A DNA stretch of 64,000 nt from Tetragonia tetragonoides (Eukaryota > Streptophyta > Magnoliopsida > Caryophyllales > Aizoaceae): assembly GCA_038025085.1 (NCBI GenBank), contig CM076150.1, forward strand, positions 2,576,001 to 2,640,000, in the 5' to 3' direction. This document shows positions 44,208 to 55,361 of the stretch, piece by piece (position 1 is the first letter of the stretch; every line of letters begins with the position of its first letter). The position numbers and the translations under genes were made by a program. The notes below the pieces were generated by a model. The model saw only the letters and a program-made list of their open reading frames with translations. It was not told where the DNA came from and ran no database searches.

Positions 44208-47200
44208 ATTGCTGATATCCCATCAGAAATGAGTATCCTCTACTGGAATGCGCGAGGGATTGCGAGACCCTCCTTTAAACCAAATCTCCAACTACTTCTC
44301 CACTTCCATCAACCTGACCTTATCATTCTCTTCGAAACTAGGGTTTGTGGTCGAAATGCTGATACCATCCTGAGAACACTGGGTTTTGATAAATGGTATG
44401 TTGTGGATCCCATTGGCTTTGCGGGGGGTATTGCGATATTATGGCATTCCAACCTTGTGGATTTTGAAGCCATAGTATCAAACCACCAGGGAGTGCATGG
44501 ACTTTTCCAGGTAAACTCCAAAAATATTTTTCTTTCGCAATTTATGCTAATCCAAAATTTTGTGTTAGGAAAATTTTGTGGGATGATTTATGTGATATAG
44601 CTGGGTACAATAACCTTCCTTGGATTGTTATTGGCGATTTCAATGAGGTCACAAATCAAAATGAGAAATTAGGTGGTAATCCTGTTAAATTCCATCGGAT
44701 TAATGCTTTCAATGACTGTATTCACTCTTGTAACCTGCTTGACCTGGGCTTTGTTGGACCTAAATTCACTTGGACTAACAAGCGTAAGTCTAGGCCCATT
44801 ATGCAAAGATTGGACCGGGCACTGGGCAATTATAGTCTTATTTCTGTGTTCCCTGAAATCTGTATCACCAATCTGCTGACCACTGCCCTGTCTTAGCCTC
44901 TCTCCATAGCAAACCACCCATTTTGGGGTCGAAACCTTTTAGATTCGAACCTATGTGGTTTTCTGACCCCTCCTTCCACACCTTGGTCAACGATGTTTGG
45001 GGGAACCCGGGGAATAACCTCCTTGAAACCCACTCCTTATTGTCTAAGAAGGCCACTAAATGGAACCACGAGGTTTTTGGGAATATTTTTAAAAAGAAGA
45101 AAAGTATTTTGGCAAGATTAAATGATATCCAAAAAAACTTTAGCTAGTTTGAACCAACGGAGTTTCTTCTTAATTTAGAGTCCCAACTCCAAGAGAACCT
45201 TAACCAAATCCTCATCCAAGAAGAGGCCTTTTGGTTGATGAAATCTAGAGTCAGTTGGATTCAAGATAGGGAAAGAAATACTTCCTATTACCACAAGAGT
45301 GTGGTCATTCGCAGAAAGAGAAAATGAATTCTCTCCCTTGAGTCCACCATGGGTAACACCTTCTCAAAGCCCTCAGAGCTGAGAGATCATATCCTGTCCT
45401 TCTTCACCTCCATGTTTACCACTAACAAGAATAGCTCTGCCAGGATAACTGCTGAGGTTTTTAACCCCCTCAATCTGCCCAACCCCACTGGGATCAGTGG
45501 GACCCCTGACTCTACCTTTTTAGTCTTGGTGCTCCTTAGCCAGATGGCCTTCATGTGTGCTTCTACCATAAGAAGTGGGACACTGTTGGACAAAAAGTTT
45601 GTCAATTTGTGAAATCTGTCTACTCTAATGGATTGGTTCCCCCTGAGTGCAACCAAACCATTATCATCCTCATCCCAAAAATTGATAACCCCACGGGGAT
45701 CCATCAATTTCGTCCTATTAGTCTTTGTAATACAATTTACAAGACTATCACTAAGATCATGGTCAACAAAATCAGACCATTACTCCATAACATCATCTCT
45801 CCCAACCAGCAAAGCTTCATCCCGGGGAGAGGTAGTAGCTGCAATTTTGTTGTGGCCTCGGAGATCCTCCATTCTATGAGTAAAAGGAAAGGAAAAAAGG
45901 GGAGTTTTGCCCTTAAGTTGGACCTTGAAAAGGCTTACGATAAAATTGAATGGGATTTTATTAGATTGTGCCTTCAATTCCATAACTTTGATGATAAATC
46001 CATTCAACTAATCATGTCTTGCATCACCTCCCCTTCTTTTTCCATCCTTATCAATGGCACACTCACCGACCCCTTCATTGGGTCTAGGGGGATTAGACAA
46101 GGGGACCCGCTCTCCCCTTACATTTTCATCCTCTGCCTGGAGACCCTCTCTTTCCTCATCCATTCTTCTTGTCAAAGAAAAGATTGGACTCCCTTTAAGC
46201 TATGGAGGGGAAGTGTCCAAATCTCTCACCTCTTCTTTGCGGACGATATATTGTTATTTGGGGAATCCTTTGTGGACAACCTTAACACTGTTAAGAATGT
46301 CCTTGATTATTTCTCCAGCATTTCTGGACAGACCATTAATATGCAAAAGAGTAAAATCCTCTTCTCAAAAAATACTGACCCAGCCAGTATTTCGGCTCTT
46401 GAGAGCATTCTAAAGGTTAGCAGTACTGAGGATCTTGGTTTGTATGTGGTCTTTCCTTTAACAGTTAGGAGACCCTATAAAACCAAGGTCCAATTTATCA
46501 TTGATAAAATGAAGAGAAAACTATCAAATTGGAAAAGACAGTATCTCTCTCTCATAGGCAGACTCACTCTCCTTAACTCCTCTCTTGCTGCCATCCCCAA
46601 TCACTACTTACAAAACCATGCCATCCCCTCTAGTTCCTTTAGGCAGATGGATACAATTATTAACAACTTTCTATGGGGCACAAATGAGGAAGGGAAATCA
46701 AAATTACACTTGGTCAATTGGAAGCAAGTCACCAGACCCAAGTTGGAGGGGGGTTTGGGAATTAGGAGCAATATTGCAATGAGCAAGGTCAACATGGTTA
46801 AATCCTCCTGGAAAATTTTGCAAGGTGAGGATAATCTTGCCACCACTATACTCAAAGAGAAATACATTAATAATAAACCCAATCCCACCAATTTCTCTAA
46901 GGTCTCACGTTTGGAATAACCATAAAAAAGGTTGGGAAACTTTTCTTAATAGTATCCATTGGGTTATTGGCAAAGGGGACAAAATCCTCACCTGGCATGA
47001 TAAGTGGTTTGGAGAGTCTAATCTAAGAAGCTTGTTAGTGGGCCCCCTCACAAGTGAGGTAACAACTTTGACCATTGATAAAATGTTCTCGCAGGGTGTG
47101 TGAGACTGGCATTGCATCTCCTTTGAGATTCCATCCCACATAAAATCCCTAATCATGCCTTATACTTTCTGTAACCCTGACTCCGAGGACTTTATGAGCA

Positions 47201-48240
47201 GTAGGTATACTTCCAATGGGAAGTTTGATACCGACGGGGCCTATCTGGATGTGATTAATGAGCACCCAAGGCCCAACCCTCTTCCCCCCAACTGGGACTG
47301 GAACATTCCTATCCCTCCCAAAATTCTTACCTTCATCTGGCTGGCTTCTCAAAATAAAATCGCCCATGGGCTTTTATTGGCTATTAAAAAAACCATTCCC
47401 CAACCTGTGTGTTCCCTTTGTGGCCTTGGTGTTGAGGATTCCCTCCACGTACTAAGAGACTGCCCTTTGGCAATCAGTATGTGGAATCTCGCCCCCATCC
47501 CTGATACTACTACTTTCTTCTCTCTTCCACTTCATGACTGACTACTCCTCAATCTCTCTTCCACTTTAACTTCTGTGAAAGAATTACCCTGGTACTCCTT
47601 GTTTGCACAAATTGTTTGGAGAATCTGGTGCAATAGAAACCTTAGAATTTTTGAAAACAAGGTTCCCCACTTTGAGTCAGCTTTCAAATCTTGTGTCTTC
47701 CACGCGTGGGAATACTATGACTGTCATGGAATTTAGAGCCTTATAACACAGAAAAATACTATCAACTGCGCTTGGGTGCCCCCTCAATTTGGATGGGTCA
47801 AACTCAATACGGATGGGTCTGTCAAGAAAAACCCATGGTCTGCATGTGCGGCTTGTATCTTCCGAACCAGCGAGGGACAATGGAAACTTAGCTACAAAAA
47901 GTGGTTTGGCTCGACTGACATTTTATATGCAGAAATTTGGGCCATTGCGGAAGGCCTCAAGATTGCTTGTCAAAGAGGATGGAGAAACATTGTAGTCACC
48001 ACTGATTCCCTTGCAGCAGTACATCTTTTCTATGAAGAAAACCCAAAGAAAACTTGCTTATATAATGTGCTCAACCAATGCAGGGTGCTAGCGAAGAAGT
48101 TCCTGAATTTCCAGCTCAAGCACGATTTTAGAGAGACGAACTCCGTAGCAGACATCCTTGCCAAAGAAGCAGCAGATCACAGTTGGAATTTTCAAAACAT
48201 TTTGTTATGTAACAGCCCTAAGGCTGCGCTAATTTTGTGA
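44208..48240 (+). pseudogene. LINE ORF2 (endonuclease, reverse transcriptase, zf-RVT, RNase H), multiply broken
   Basis: Domains follow in normal order but in several frames. An APE-type endonuclease start (SILYWNARGIARPSF, IILFETRVCG) covers 44232-44600, and WIVIGDFNEV near 44620-44650 is in another frame. Stops follow near 44894 and 45145. The reverse transcriptase spans about 45600-46600 (FRPISLCNTIYK, LKLDLEKAYDKIEW, GIRQGDPLSPYIF, and catalytic FADDILLFGE near 46237). The zf-RVT (CSLCGLGVEDSLHVLRDC) lies near 47415, and the RNase H (KLNTDGSVKKNPWS, YAEIWAIAEGL, VTTDSLAAVHL, NSVADILAKEA) at 47776-48240. At least four breaks make it inactive. Confidence 0.87.
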
Positions 48241-48326
48241 TTCATTTTGAGGCGGATGCCAAAGGAGTTTCTTTTCCTCGTGATGTAACTTAACTATGTT
48301 ATTGACTTATCTATACCGAAAAAAAA

Positions 48327-49331
48327 GGGGACTCGCTTAGAAGGTTAAGACTTATAAGTAACTAAGCAACTTTTTTTTCCTTTGTTTTTATTTGTTTTTT
48401 TTTTTTTTTATTCATCGTATTACATTGTCATTCTGTTCTGCGATATTTGAAAATCTCCGTCAATACCTCTGTGTAGAATCTAGAAAATCTTTTGTTCCAT
48501 AGCCTTAGACTATTTTAAAGTAGCCAATTAAGAATTCTCGAATGTACTAGCAGTGCATCAAAAACGCAGTCATCAATTCTCACGGGAGGCTACAATTAGC
48601 TTGGGGAAACATAAAACATATTAGTGACAATCATGATGAACTCATTTTTTCTATGCTACTAATACTTGTACTTGCTCTACCATTCAGCCCAAGCTTGACT
48701 AAGGAAGAGTTACGGGGCGTAAAATAAAAGAATATGCTCCAGGGCATACTATACGAAAATCAAAGTGTATTCAATTTCTACTCTAAATAGGTGAAAGTAC
48801 ATTATAATTCGCTCATCCCACACACGTCTACCTTGGGTTAGTAAGAGTGTGTTTAGTTCAACACTTTCCCAAAAAAAGTTTTCAAACAAAGAAAACATGG
48901 GAAAGCTACAAACATGTTCAAATATGTTATACCTAACAATAGTCTCAAGAGGGAGGTGAACAGAGTTTAGGAAGTTTTTCAATCTAATCCGCAATAATCA
49001 ATTCAGCACATTATCTGATTACTTCATATTATTACGTTGTTTATTAGCAGAGTAAAATGACAAAGCAAATAAAAAAAATAAAGACACAAATTTTACGTGG
49101 AAATCTTTTTGAACTCAACCAAGAAGTAAAATTTCGACCCTGAGTGATTTTCCGGTACTCCACTAAGAGTTGTAATGCCACACTCAATACAATAGACTCT
49201 AATCTACTATTGAGTCGTATATCTTGAATTCAACCCCGAATTCAAGAACCAAACTACCTACGATGACAGTCGTATACTATAATAAATAAGTCTTACTAAA
49301 GTTCTTCTCAATAAGCAAGAACTACAATTAA
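48327..49331. repeat. Unit B of the segmental duplication: right end
   Basis: Collinear with 24755-25745 of unit A and ending at the same GAACTACAATTAAA. No coding sequence recognised. Confidence 0.85.
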
Positions 49332-49616
49332 ATTCTATGAGAAGTCACGCTAAGAACCAAGAAGAATACCAAGGCAGTTGCAAAGTATCGTGGGAAGTAA
49401 CAACATGAGACTCTTTTAATTGAAATCACGTAGAAATACCATATCGCTCAAAACGCTCTGCAATTCTGTGGATTAAAATGCCAGTAGACTAGGGATAATG
49501 GGCCGGGTCTGGGGCGGGTCCAGCTGGATCCAGACCTATTTATATTTTTGGGTTGAGATTCAGACTCGGTCCAAAGCCGATATACTCATTGACCCGGAGT
49601 AATACTTAGATCCAGA
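49332..49616. other. Unassigned sequence with a GGGCCGGGTC-type MITE end
   Basis: No gene. From about 49491, GACTAGGGATAATGGGCCGG and GGGGCGGGTCCAG resemble the start of a hAT-like MITE of the GGGTC class; the copia element at 49617 interrupts it, so the other end would lie beyond the window. Confidence 0.35.
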
Positions 49617-49969
49617 TGTTAAAACCTCAAGATGAAGGTTCTGTAATGGCAGAAAAACAAGAGAAAAGAGAAGAAGAAGATGGAGAGAGAAAGTTGATCT
49701 CAAGATCAATTGTATTAATGAATTCTGATCTTTTGCCTTAAGCTTATATAATAGCCTACCTTAGCAAACAGAATAGGCTGTTCTAACTAATCTGTAACAA
49801 ACTTTTTCTTTCTAACAACTTGTCCAAGGTGGCAAGTGCCTAACCGACTACTAATTACAGCATATCACTATTTACAGCAAAGAAATAAATGTGCCTAACC
49901 GACTACTAATTACAGCATATCACTATTTACAGCAAAGAAATTAAAAATTTACATGATCAGGTTCCTACA

Positions 49970-52345
49970 CCCCCCCTCAAGCTAGGAGATGGGGAAGCAC
50001 ACATTCCTAGCTTGGATAAAAGATCTCTGAACTGAGGACCAGGAAGAATTTTGGTTAAAACATCTGCAAGCTGAGATTGAGTAGGTAGATAACTTAATTG
50101 AATCAAACCTTCCATGACTTTTTCTCGAGTAAAGTGACAATCAATTTCTATGTGTTTTGGTCTGTCATGAAAGACAGGATTCCTGGCAATGTGCAAGGCA
50201 TATTGGTTGTCACAATATAAAGTAACTGGCTTCAGATCAGAAACACCAATCTCCTCAAATAACCTGACAAGCCACAATCTCCTCAAATAACCTGACAAGC
50301 CATGTTAATTCACCAACAGCCTGAGACATGGCTCTATATTCAGCTTCAGCAGATGACTTAGAATATTTGATTGTTTCTTGGATTTTCAACTAATAGGAGA
50401 ACCACCAAATAGCACAATATAACCTGTAACAGATCTCCTTGTCATAGGACAAGCTCCCCAATTTGAATCAGAATAAGCATGAAGACTGAGTTCAGTGGAA
50501 CCTCTTAGAAGAATGCCTTGGCCAGCAGTCCCTTTCACATATCTCAAAAGATGAGTAATGCCTTCTAAATGTGGAGTTCTAGGCTGCTGCATATACTGGC
50601 TCAGAGTTTGTACAGCAAAAGAGATATCAGGTCTTGTATTAGTTAAGAAATTGAGTTTGCCAATAAGTGACCTATAATGAGAGGGGTCAGAAAGAAGGTC
50701 ACCTGCAGAATCTGTGAACTTAAGGTGTTGAGGAAGTGGTGTGACAGCAGGTGTGTCATGCAATAAGCCAGGGTCAGATAAAAGTTCTTGAGTGAACTTT
50801 CTTTGTGAAAGAATAATGCCTTCAGGAACATAGGTGACTTCAAGGCCACAGAAAATAATGAAGAAGCCCTAGATCTTTAATGGTGAATTCTTTATGCAGG
50901 AAGGCCTTCAAAGTAGTGACTTCAGATAAATCTGAACCTGTCACAATGATATCATCAACATATACTGCAGCTAGTGTAATATGACCATGATGTTTCTTCA
51001 AAAAAAAGCTGTAATCATTTCTTGATTGAACATAACCCTGCTGTATGAGAGAAGAAGAGAGTTTGTGAAACCATTGTCTGCTTGCTTGTTTCAACCCATA
51101 TAGGGATTTTTTTAATCTGCATACTTTGTTGTTAGGGTTAGGAATCCCCAAGGGAACCTTAATATACACCTCTTCCTCCAAATCTCTATGCAGAAAAGCA
51201 TTGTTGATGTCCAACTGATGTATTGCCCAATGCCTAGAAGCAGCTAAGGCAAGAATACCCCTGATGGTGGCCATTTTAACCACAGGAGAGAAAGTGTCAA
51301 AATAGTCTATGGCATATTTCTGATGATTACCATGAATAACAAGCCTGCTCGTGAGCCTTTCCAGAGTACCATCTGATTAAAGTTTAACTTTATACACCCA
51401 TTTGCTTCCAATTGCCTTCTTGCCAGGAGGCAAGTCAGTTAATTCCCAAGTTTCATTGGCCTGCAAAGCATCTATTTCCTTTCTCATAGCAATAACCCAA
51501 TTTGGATCTTGTGAAGCCTCAGAATAGGATGTTGTTTCAGTATATGTAGAAGAATTAACAATATTGGCTTGATGAATAACAGGCAAAGAAGTAAAAGAAA
51601 CAAAATTGCACCTGTGTTTAGGAATTGTGTATTGAGCAGAAGCATTAAAATGAACATTTTTGCAAACATAATCTTTCAAATAGCTTAGTGGAACACGAAC
51701 TCTATTTGTTCTCCTAGGTTCTGCAGTAACAACAGGAAGAGAATTTGAAGGAGAATTTGGAGAAGGAGGAGGAGAATTTGAAGGATGAGAAGGAGAATTT
51801 GAAGGATGAAGAGAATCTGTATGAGAAACAGGAAGAGAATGTGAAGAAGGAGGAGAATTTGTGAGAACAGGAGGACTAGGAACTATGAAAGGAGGAGAAG
51901 AATTTGAATTAGTGGTGGTAGAGGGAAGAAAAACTGGTGAGATATCAGCTTGTGGTATAGGAAAAGGTGTTTGAGAAGTAGTGGAAGGAAGATAATGGAA
52001 AGGGAAATGGGACTCATGAAAAACAACATCCCTGCTATAAAAAATTTGTCTAGTTTCAAGGTTTAGCAGCTTATAAGCTTTCTTGCCCATGGGGTAACCA
52101 AGAAAAACACAAGGGCTAGCTTTAGGTTCAAATTTTTTTTCTATTGTGTTTCAGAGTAGATGCATAGCATAGGCAACCAAAAGCCTTTAAATGGTCATAA
52201 ACAGGTGGTTTTTTGTGTAGGATGTCATAAGGAGTTTTGTGGTTTATGGCTTTGAGAGGGAATCTATTTATGAGATATGAAGCTATTAAGAGACACTCAC
52301 CCCAGTTTCTGATGGGAATATTAGCTGATAGTAAAGGGCTCTAGC
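49970..52345 (-). pseudogene. Copia pol remnant (integrase C-terminus, reverse transcriptase, RNase H)
   Basis: Reading down the minus strand: an integrase C-terminal piece near 52340-52140, then YKLLNLETRQIFYSRDVVFH and a long Ser/Pro-rich linker (52090-51377) ending in the reverse transcriptase start (WELTDLPPGKKAIGSKWVYK). The RT palm follows (DINNAFLHRDLEEEVYIKVP, YGLKQASRQW, and the catalytic YVDDIIVTG near 50950). The RNase H region comes last (SDSNWGACPMTRRSVTGY, LYCDNQYALHIA, QLADVLTK). Several stops and frame changes separate these pieces, and a 28 bp tandem duplication sits at about 50244-50299. The integrase zinc-binding and catalytic core is missing. Confidence 0.85.
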
Positions 52346-52349
52346 TGTA

Positions 52350-54017
52350 TCAAGAAGGTGTTTCATGGAGAAAAGAAGATGCAGAACCATCATTAGAGGA
52401 CAAACAAGTGACATTTATGTTCTTCACAACTTTGTCTACAAAATACAAGTCTGCTCTCTCTTTACCAAGGACCAGATGTTGCCTCATTGAGGGCACCTGA
52501 AGAAAACACTCAGTTTCAGTGAAAAGTGTATGAGCACGAAATTGCTTGTTTAATTTTTTTACAGAAATGAGATTGAAGTGAAAATCAGGAACATGAAGCA
52601 CATTTTGCAATATTAAGCCTGAATTAAGTTTCACAGAACCAATATTCTTAACAGGTACTTCACGACCATTAGGCATGATCATAGAACAAGTAGGAGGCAT
52701 AGGTTTATAGGTGGCAAACATATGAAGATGTGGTCTTACAGGATCTGTCTCTCCACTATCAATGATCCAATTTGGAGTATCACTATTAGAAAGAAGACAA
52801 ATGAATTTACCTGCCATGAAGCTTGTAGAACCACTGAAAGGAGTACCTGAAACAGCTCCTGAAGAAGAATTGGTCCTTGTAGAACTCATATGCTGCTGAT
52901 TCAGAAGGTTGATTAACTGGTTGTATTGCTCCTGTGTTAGCATAGCAGAGGTAGAATTTGATTCATTAGGACCATAATCTGGCATAGAACCCTGCTGCAC
53001 TTCTCCAGTATCACACTGGGCAAGATTAGCAGCTCTTTTTGCTTTGTCCTTTGGAGGACCATGCACCTTGAAGCATCTGTCAATACTATGACCATAAATC
53101 TTGCAATGATCACAAAAGAATTTAGACCTTTTTCCATTTGGGGCAATACCAAAAACAACACTCTGAGAATTATATCCTTTTGTATTTCCCTGACTGTAGA
53201 TGCTTGAATTATTACCTGAATTAGAACCAATACTCCACTTCTGATTGTAAGGACGATTTGCCTGAGAATTTTGTCTACCAAAATTCCTATTAAAAGGTGC
53301 AACAAGTGCAGTAGAATCGCTGCTAATGGAAAAAGAATCACCACATTCTCTTTGCTTTTCTTCCCGGAGTATGAATCTGTAGGCTTGGCTTAGACTAGGC
53401 AGTGGCTGCATCATTAAAATGTTTCCTCTAACAGACTTATAATCATCATTCAAGTTTAATAGAAATTGCAGAACTTGCTGTTCTTGAAGGGTAGCTAAGA
53501 AAGAGTTTCCAAAGCCACATGTACAAACAGGCAAAGCAAGAAGAGACGTATATTCATCCCAAGAAGTTTTCAGCTCAGTATAATAGCTTGAAACAGATTT
53601 ATTACCCTGACTGATTCCACTAGTATGCTTATGAACTTGAAATTTGCGAGGTGCATTAGAACTGGCATACCTCTCATTGAGCTCACTCCAAACTTCTGCA
53701 GCAGAATTATAATAAAGTATGCTTCTAGTAATCTCAGGTTCAACAGAATTAATTAGCCAAGAAAGAACCACGTTATTGCAACGCTCCCAGTAATTCAGCA
53801 ATGGTGAATTTTGAGTAGGTTTAGCACACGTCCCTTTCACAAAACCTAGTTTATTCTTAGCACTCAAAGAGATATCTGCTGATCTCTTCCATTCAGCATA
53901 ATTGTCTCCGTTTAGCTTCTGAGTTGCAAGCAAGAAATCACTAGATGTATCTCCATAGTGAATGTAAAGCTCACTTTGAGCATCAACTGTTGGTGGAGGA
54001 ACTTGATCATCAGGCAT
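52350..54017 (-). CDS. gag: Copia gag-protease with pre-integrase region
   Basis: About 555 codons from the ATG at 54017-54015. Domains: copia-type gag (LLATQKLNGDNYAEWKRSAD, about residues 30-240), a CCHC knuckle CDHCKIYGHSIDRC (about 307-320), a Gln/Asn/Ser-rich linker, a protease site NWIIDSGETDPVR (DSG intact but the following motif unusual), and a pre-integrase-like end (LHVPDFHFNLISVKKLN). The frame stops at 52350-52352, just where the integrase core should follow. The open frame suggests a modest age, but the protease neighbourhood is altered and the rest of pol is broken. Confidence 0.85.
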   Translation of the reverse strand: MPDDQVPPPTVDAQSELYIHYGDTSSDFLLATQKLNGDNYAEWKRSADISLSAKNKLGFVKGTCAKPTQNSPLLNYWERCNNVVLSWLINSVEPEITRSILYYNSAAEVWSELNERYASSNAPRKFQVHKHTSGISQGNKSVSSYYTELKTSWDEYTSLLALPVCTCGFGNSFLATLQEQQVLQFLLNLNDDYKSVRGNILMMQPLPSLSQAYRFILREEKQRECGDSFSISSDSTALVAPFNRNFGRQNSQANRPYNQKWSIGSNSGNNSSIYSQGNTKGYNSQSVVFGIAPNGKRSKFFCDHCKIYGHSIDRCFKVHGPPKDKAKRAANLAQCDTGEVQQGSMPDYGPNESNSTSAMLTQEQYNQLINLLNQQHMSSTRTNSSSGAVSGTPFSGSTSFMAGKFICLLSNSDTPNWIIDSGETDPVRPHLHMFATYKPMPPTCSMIMPNGREVPVKNIGSVKLNSGLILQNVLHVPDFHFNLISVKKLNKQFRAHTLFTETECFLQVPSMRQHLVLGKERADLYFVDKVVKNINVTCLSSNDGSASSFLHETPS

Positions 54018-54461
54018 TTTGATCAATCAGAAATAGAATTGCACAGGAAATCAAATCAAGAACAGAACGAATTCAATCAAGAAAAGTATGATTGAATTGA
54101 AAAAAAAAATAAATTACTGAATCTTTAATTGTGAGCTTAGTTGATTGAAGAAATTAATTCCAATAAATTGAAAGAAATGAATATTGAATTATTCTCGAAA
54201 GGAGAATGTATTGAGCTGATGTACAATTGAAGAATCAATCCGATTGTACAAAGAAAAAATGATCAAAGAATTCTAGCTTTGATACCATGTTAAAACCTCA
54301 AGATGAAGGTTCTGTAATGGCAGAAAAACAAGAGAAAAGAAAAGAAGAAGATGGAGAGAGAAAGGTGATCTCAAGATCAATTGTATTAATGAATTCTGAT
54401 CTTTCTCTGTACAATGCCTTAAGCTTCTATAATAGCCTACCTTAGCAAACAGAATAGGCTG

Positions 54462-55325
54462 TGATATAACCAAAATACCGAGGGTCGAGCTATCGACCCT
54501 CGCCCCGACCATTATCAAAGGATTCCGATCTCTCATCATCGACGACAGCGAAGGGATGCTCTCCCATCGTGGATGGGAGCCTCTGATCGAAGTAACCCTC
54601 TACCCACTATACAAACATCGCCAACAGACCCGAGAAGACCTACACCAACCACTAGTCCAGTACAGACCCAAGAACTACAATCATGCCCTGGCTCGACCAA
54701 GAGGGTCGATTCAGATCAAAAGTCTACCCTCTGGTCTCCTGTGTGCTCAACCCTGACGCCAGCACCTGTACTGCACGAATATTCCTACGAAGATCCGACT
54801 GGTTGCCTAGGCGCCCACGCTCTCTCAGCCCCAAGGACAGAAATGACGACATCAAGTGTACGAATCCCTACGTGGGATCATCCCAGGGGGTCGTACCAAA
54901 ACTCACGCGACTATCCCCTCTAAGCCGACTTAGAGAGGAGCGTACGAACAGGGCTACGTGTCCACTGTTCATTCGACGATGCTAGTCGACTTTTGCCCTA
55001 TAAATACCTGCGCAGAAATCAAGGCAAAAGGAGATCATTTTTGGACTCAGAGAACAATCACGCTGTCTGACAGTAAGCTCTGACATTCCATCTCTCAGCT
55101 GCCTGACACTCGGTCACGTCCTTACGAAAGTACCTCACGTACACATCGCCATATACTAACTTAAGCATCGGAGGGGTCTTCTCGGGTCGACCCCCCGAGC
55201 AAGTTCACTGTTGCTTGTCCTGTGCAGGTAACGGTCGAGGAACCAGGCAAATAGCTCCCCCGCTCACGCATCTCAATCCTGTCACCTTCCCAGTGTTCGA
55301 CCCTCCACCAAAACCGGGTGAAACA
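54462..55325 (+). repeat. 5' LTR of the Tat-type gypsy element
   Basis: TG...CA-bounded, 864 bp, GC-richer than the surroundings, with repeated GGGTCGA/TCGACCC motifs. Its partner lies outside the window, so the borders rest on the TG start at the copia LTR break and on the PBS position. Confidence 0.75.
54999..55006 (+). promoter_or_regulatory. TATA box of the gypsy LTR
   Basis: TATAAATA in the context TTTTGCCCTATAAATACCTG. Transcription would start about 30 bp downstream, near 55030, giving a leader of some 330 nt before gag. Confidence 0.65.
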
Positions 55326-55361
55326 TTTGGTGTCGTCTGTGGGAAAGGTGCTTGGTTTTGT

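Larger units (their letters stand above)
41709..48326 (+). mobile_element. Full-length LINE (L1-type) in unit B
   Basis: The exact 12-mer GGGGACTCGCTT flanks the insert (41697-41708 and 48327-48338), and unit A at 24754 has a single copy. The element has a short 5' leader, ORF1 (41746-44193), ORF2 (44208-48240), a short 3' tail and an A8 end. At 6.6 kb it is full length, but both ORFs are interrupted. Confidence 0.9.
49617..54461 (-). mobile_element. Defective copia retrotransposon, upper LTR cut by the gypsy element
   Basis: The lower (3') LTR at 49617-49969 starts TGTTAAAACCTCAAG and ends GGTTCCTACA, next to a C7 purine-tract complement. The upper (5') LTR begins with the same bases at 54288 but is replaced after about 174 bp, at 54462, by another LTR. 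The minus-strand PBS TGGTATCAAAGC is at 54276-54287. The lower LTR contains a 55 bp tandem duplication (about 49833-49943) and a minus-strand TATATAA at about 49746. The interior holds gag-protease intact in frame but lacks most of integrase and has broken reverse transcriptase. Confidence 0.88.

Noticed and set aside
43502..44215. 237-codon frame overlapping LINE ORF1
   Set aside because: Alternative-frame shadow of the low-complexity C-terminal part of ORF1.
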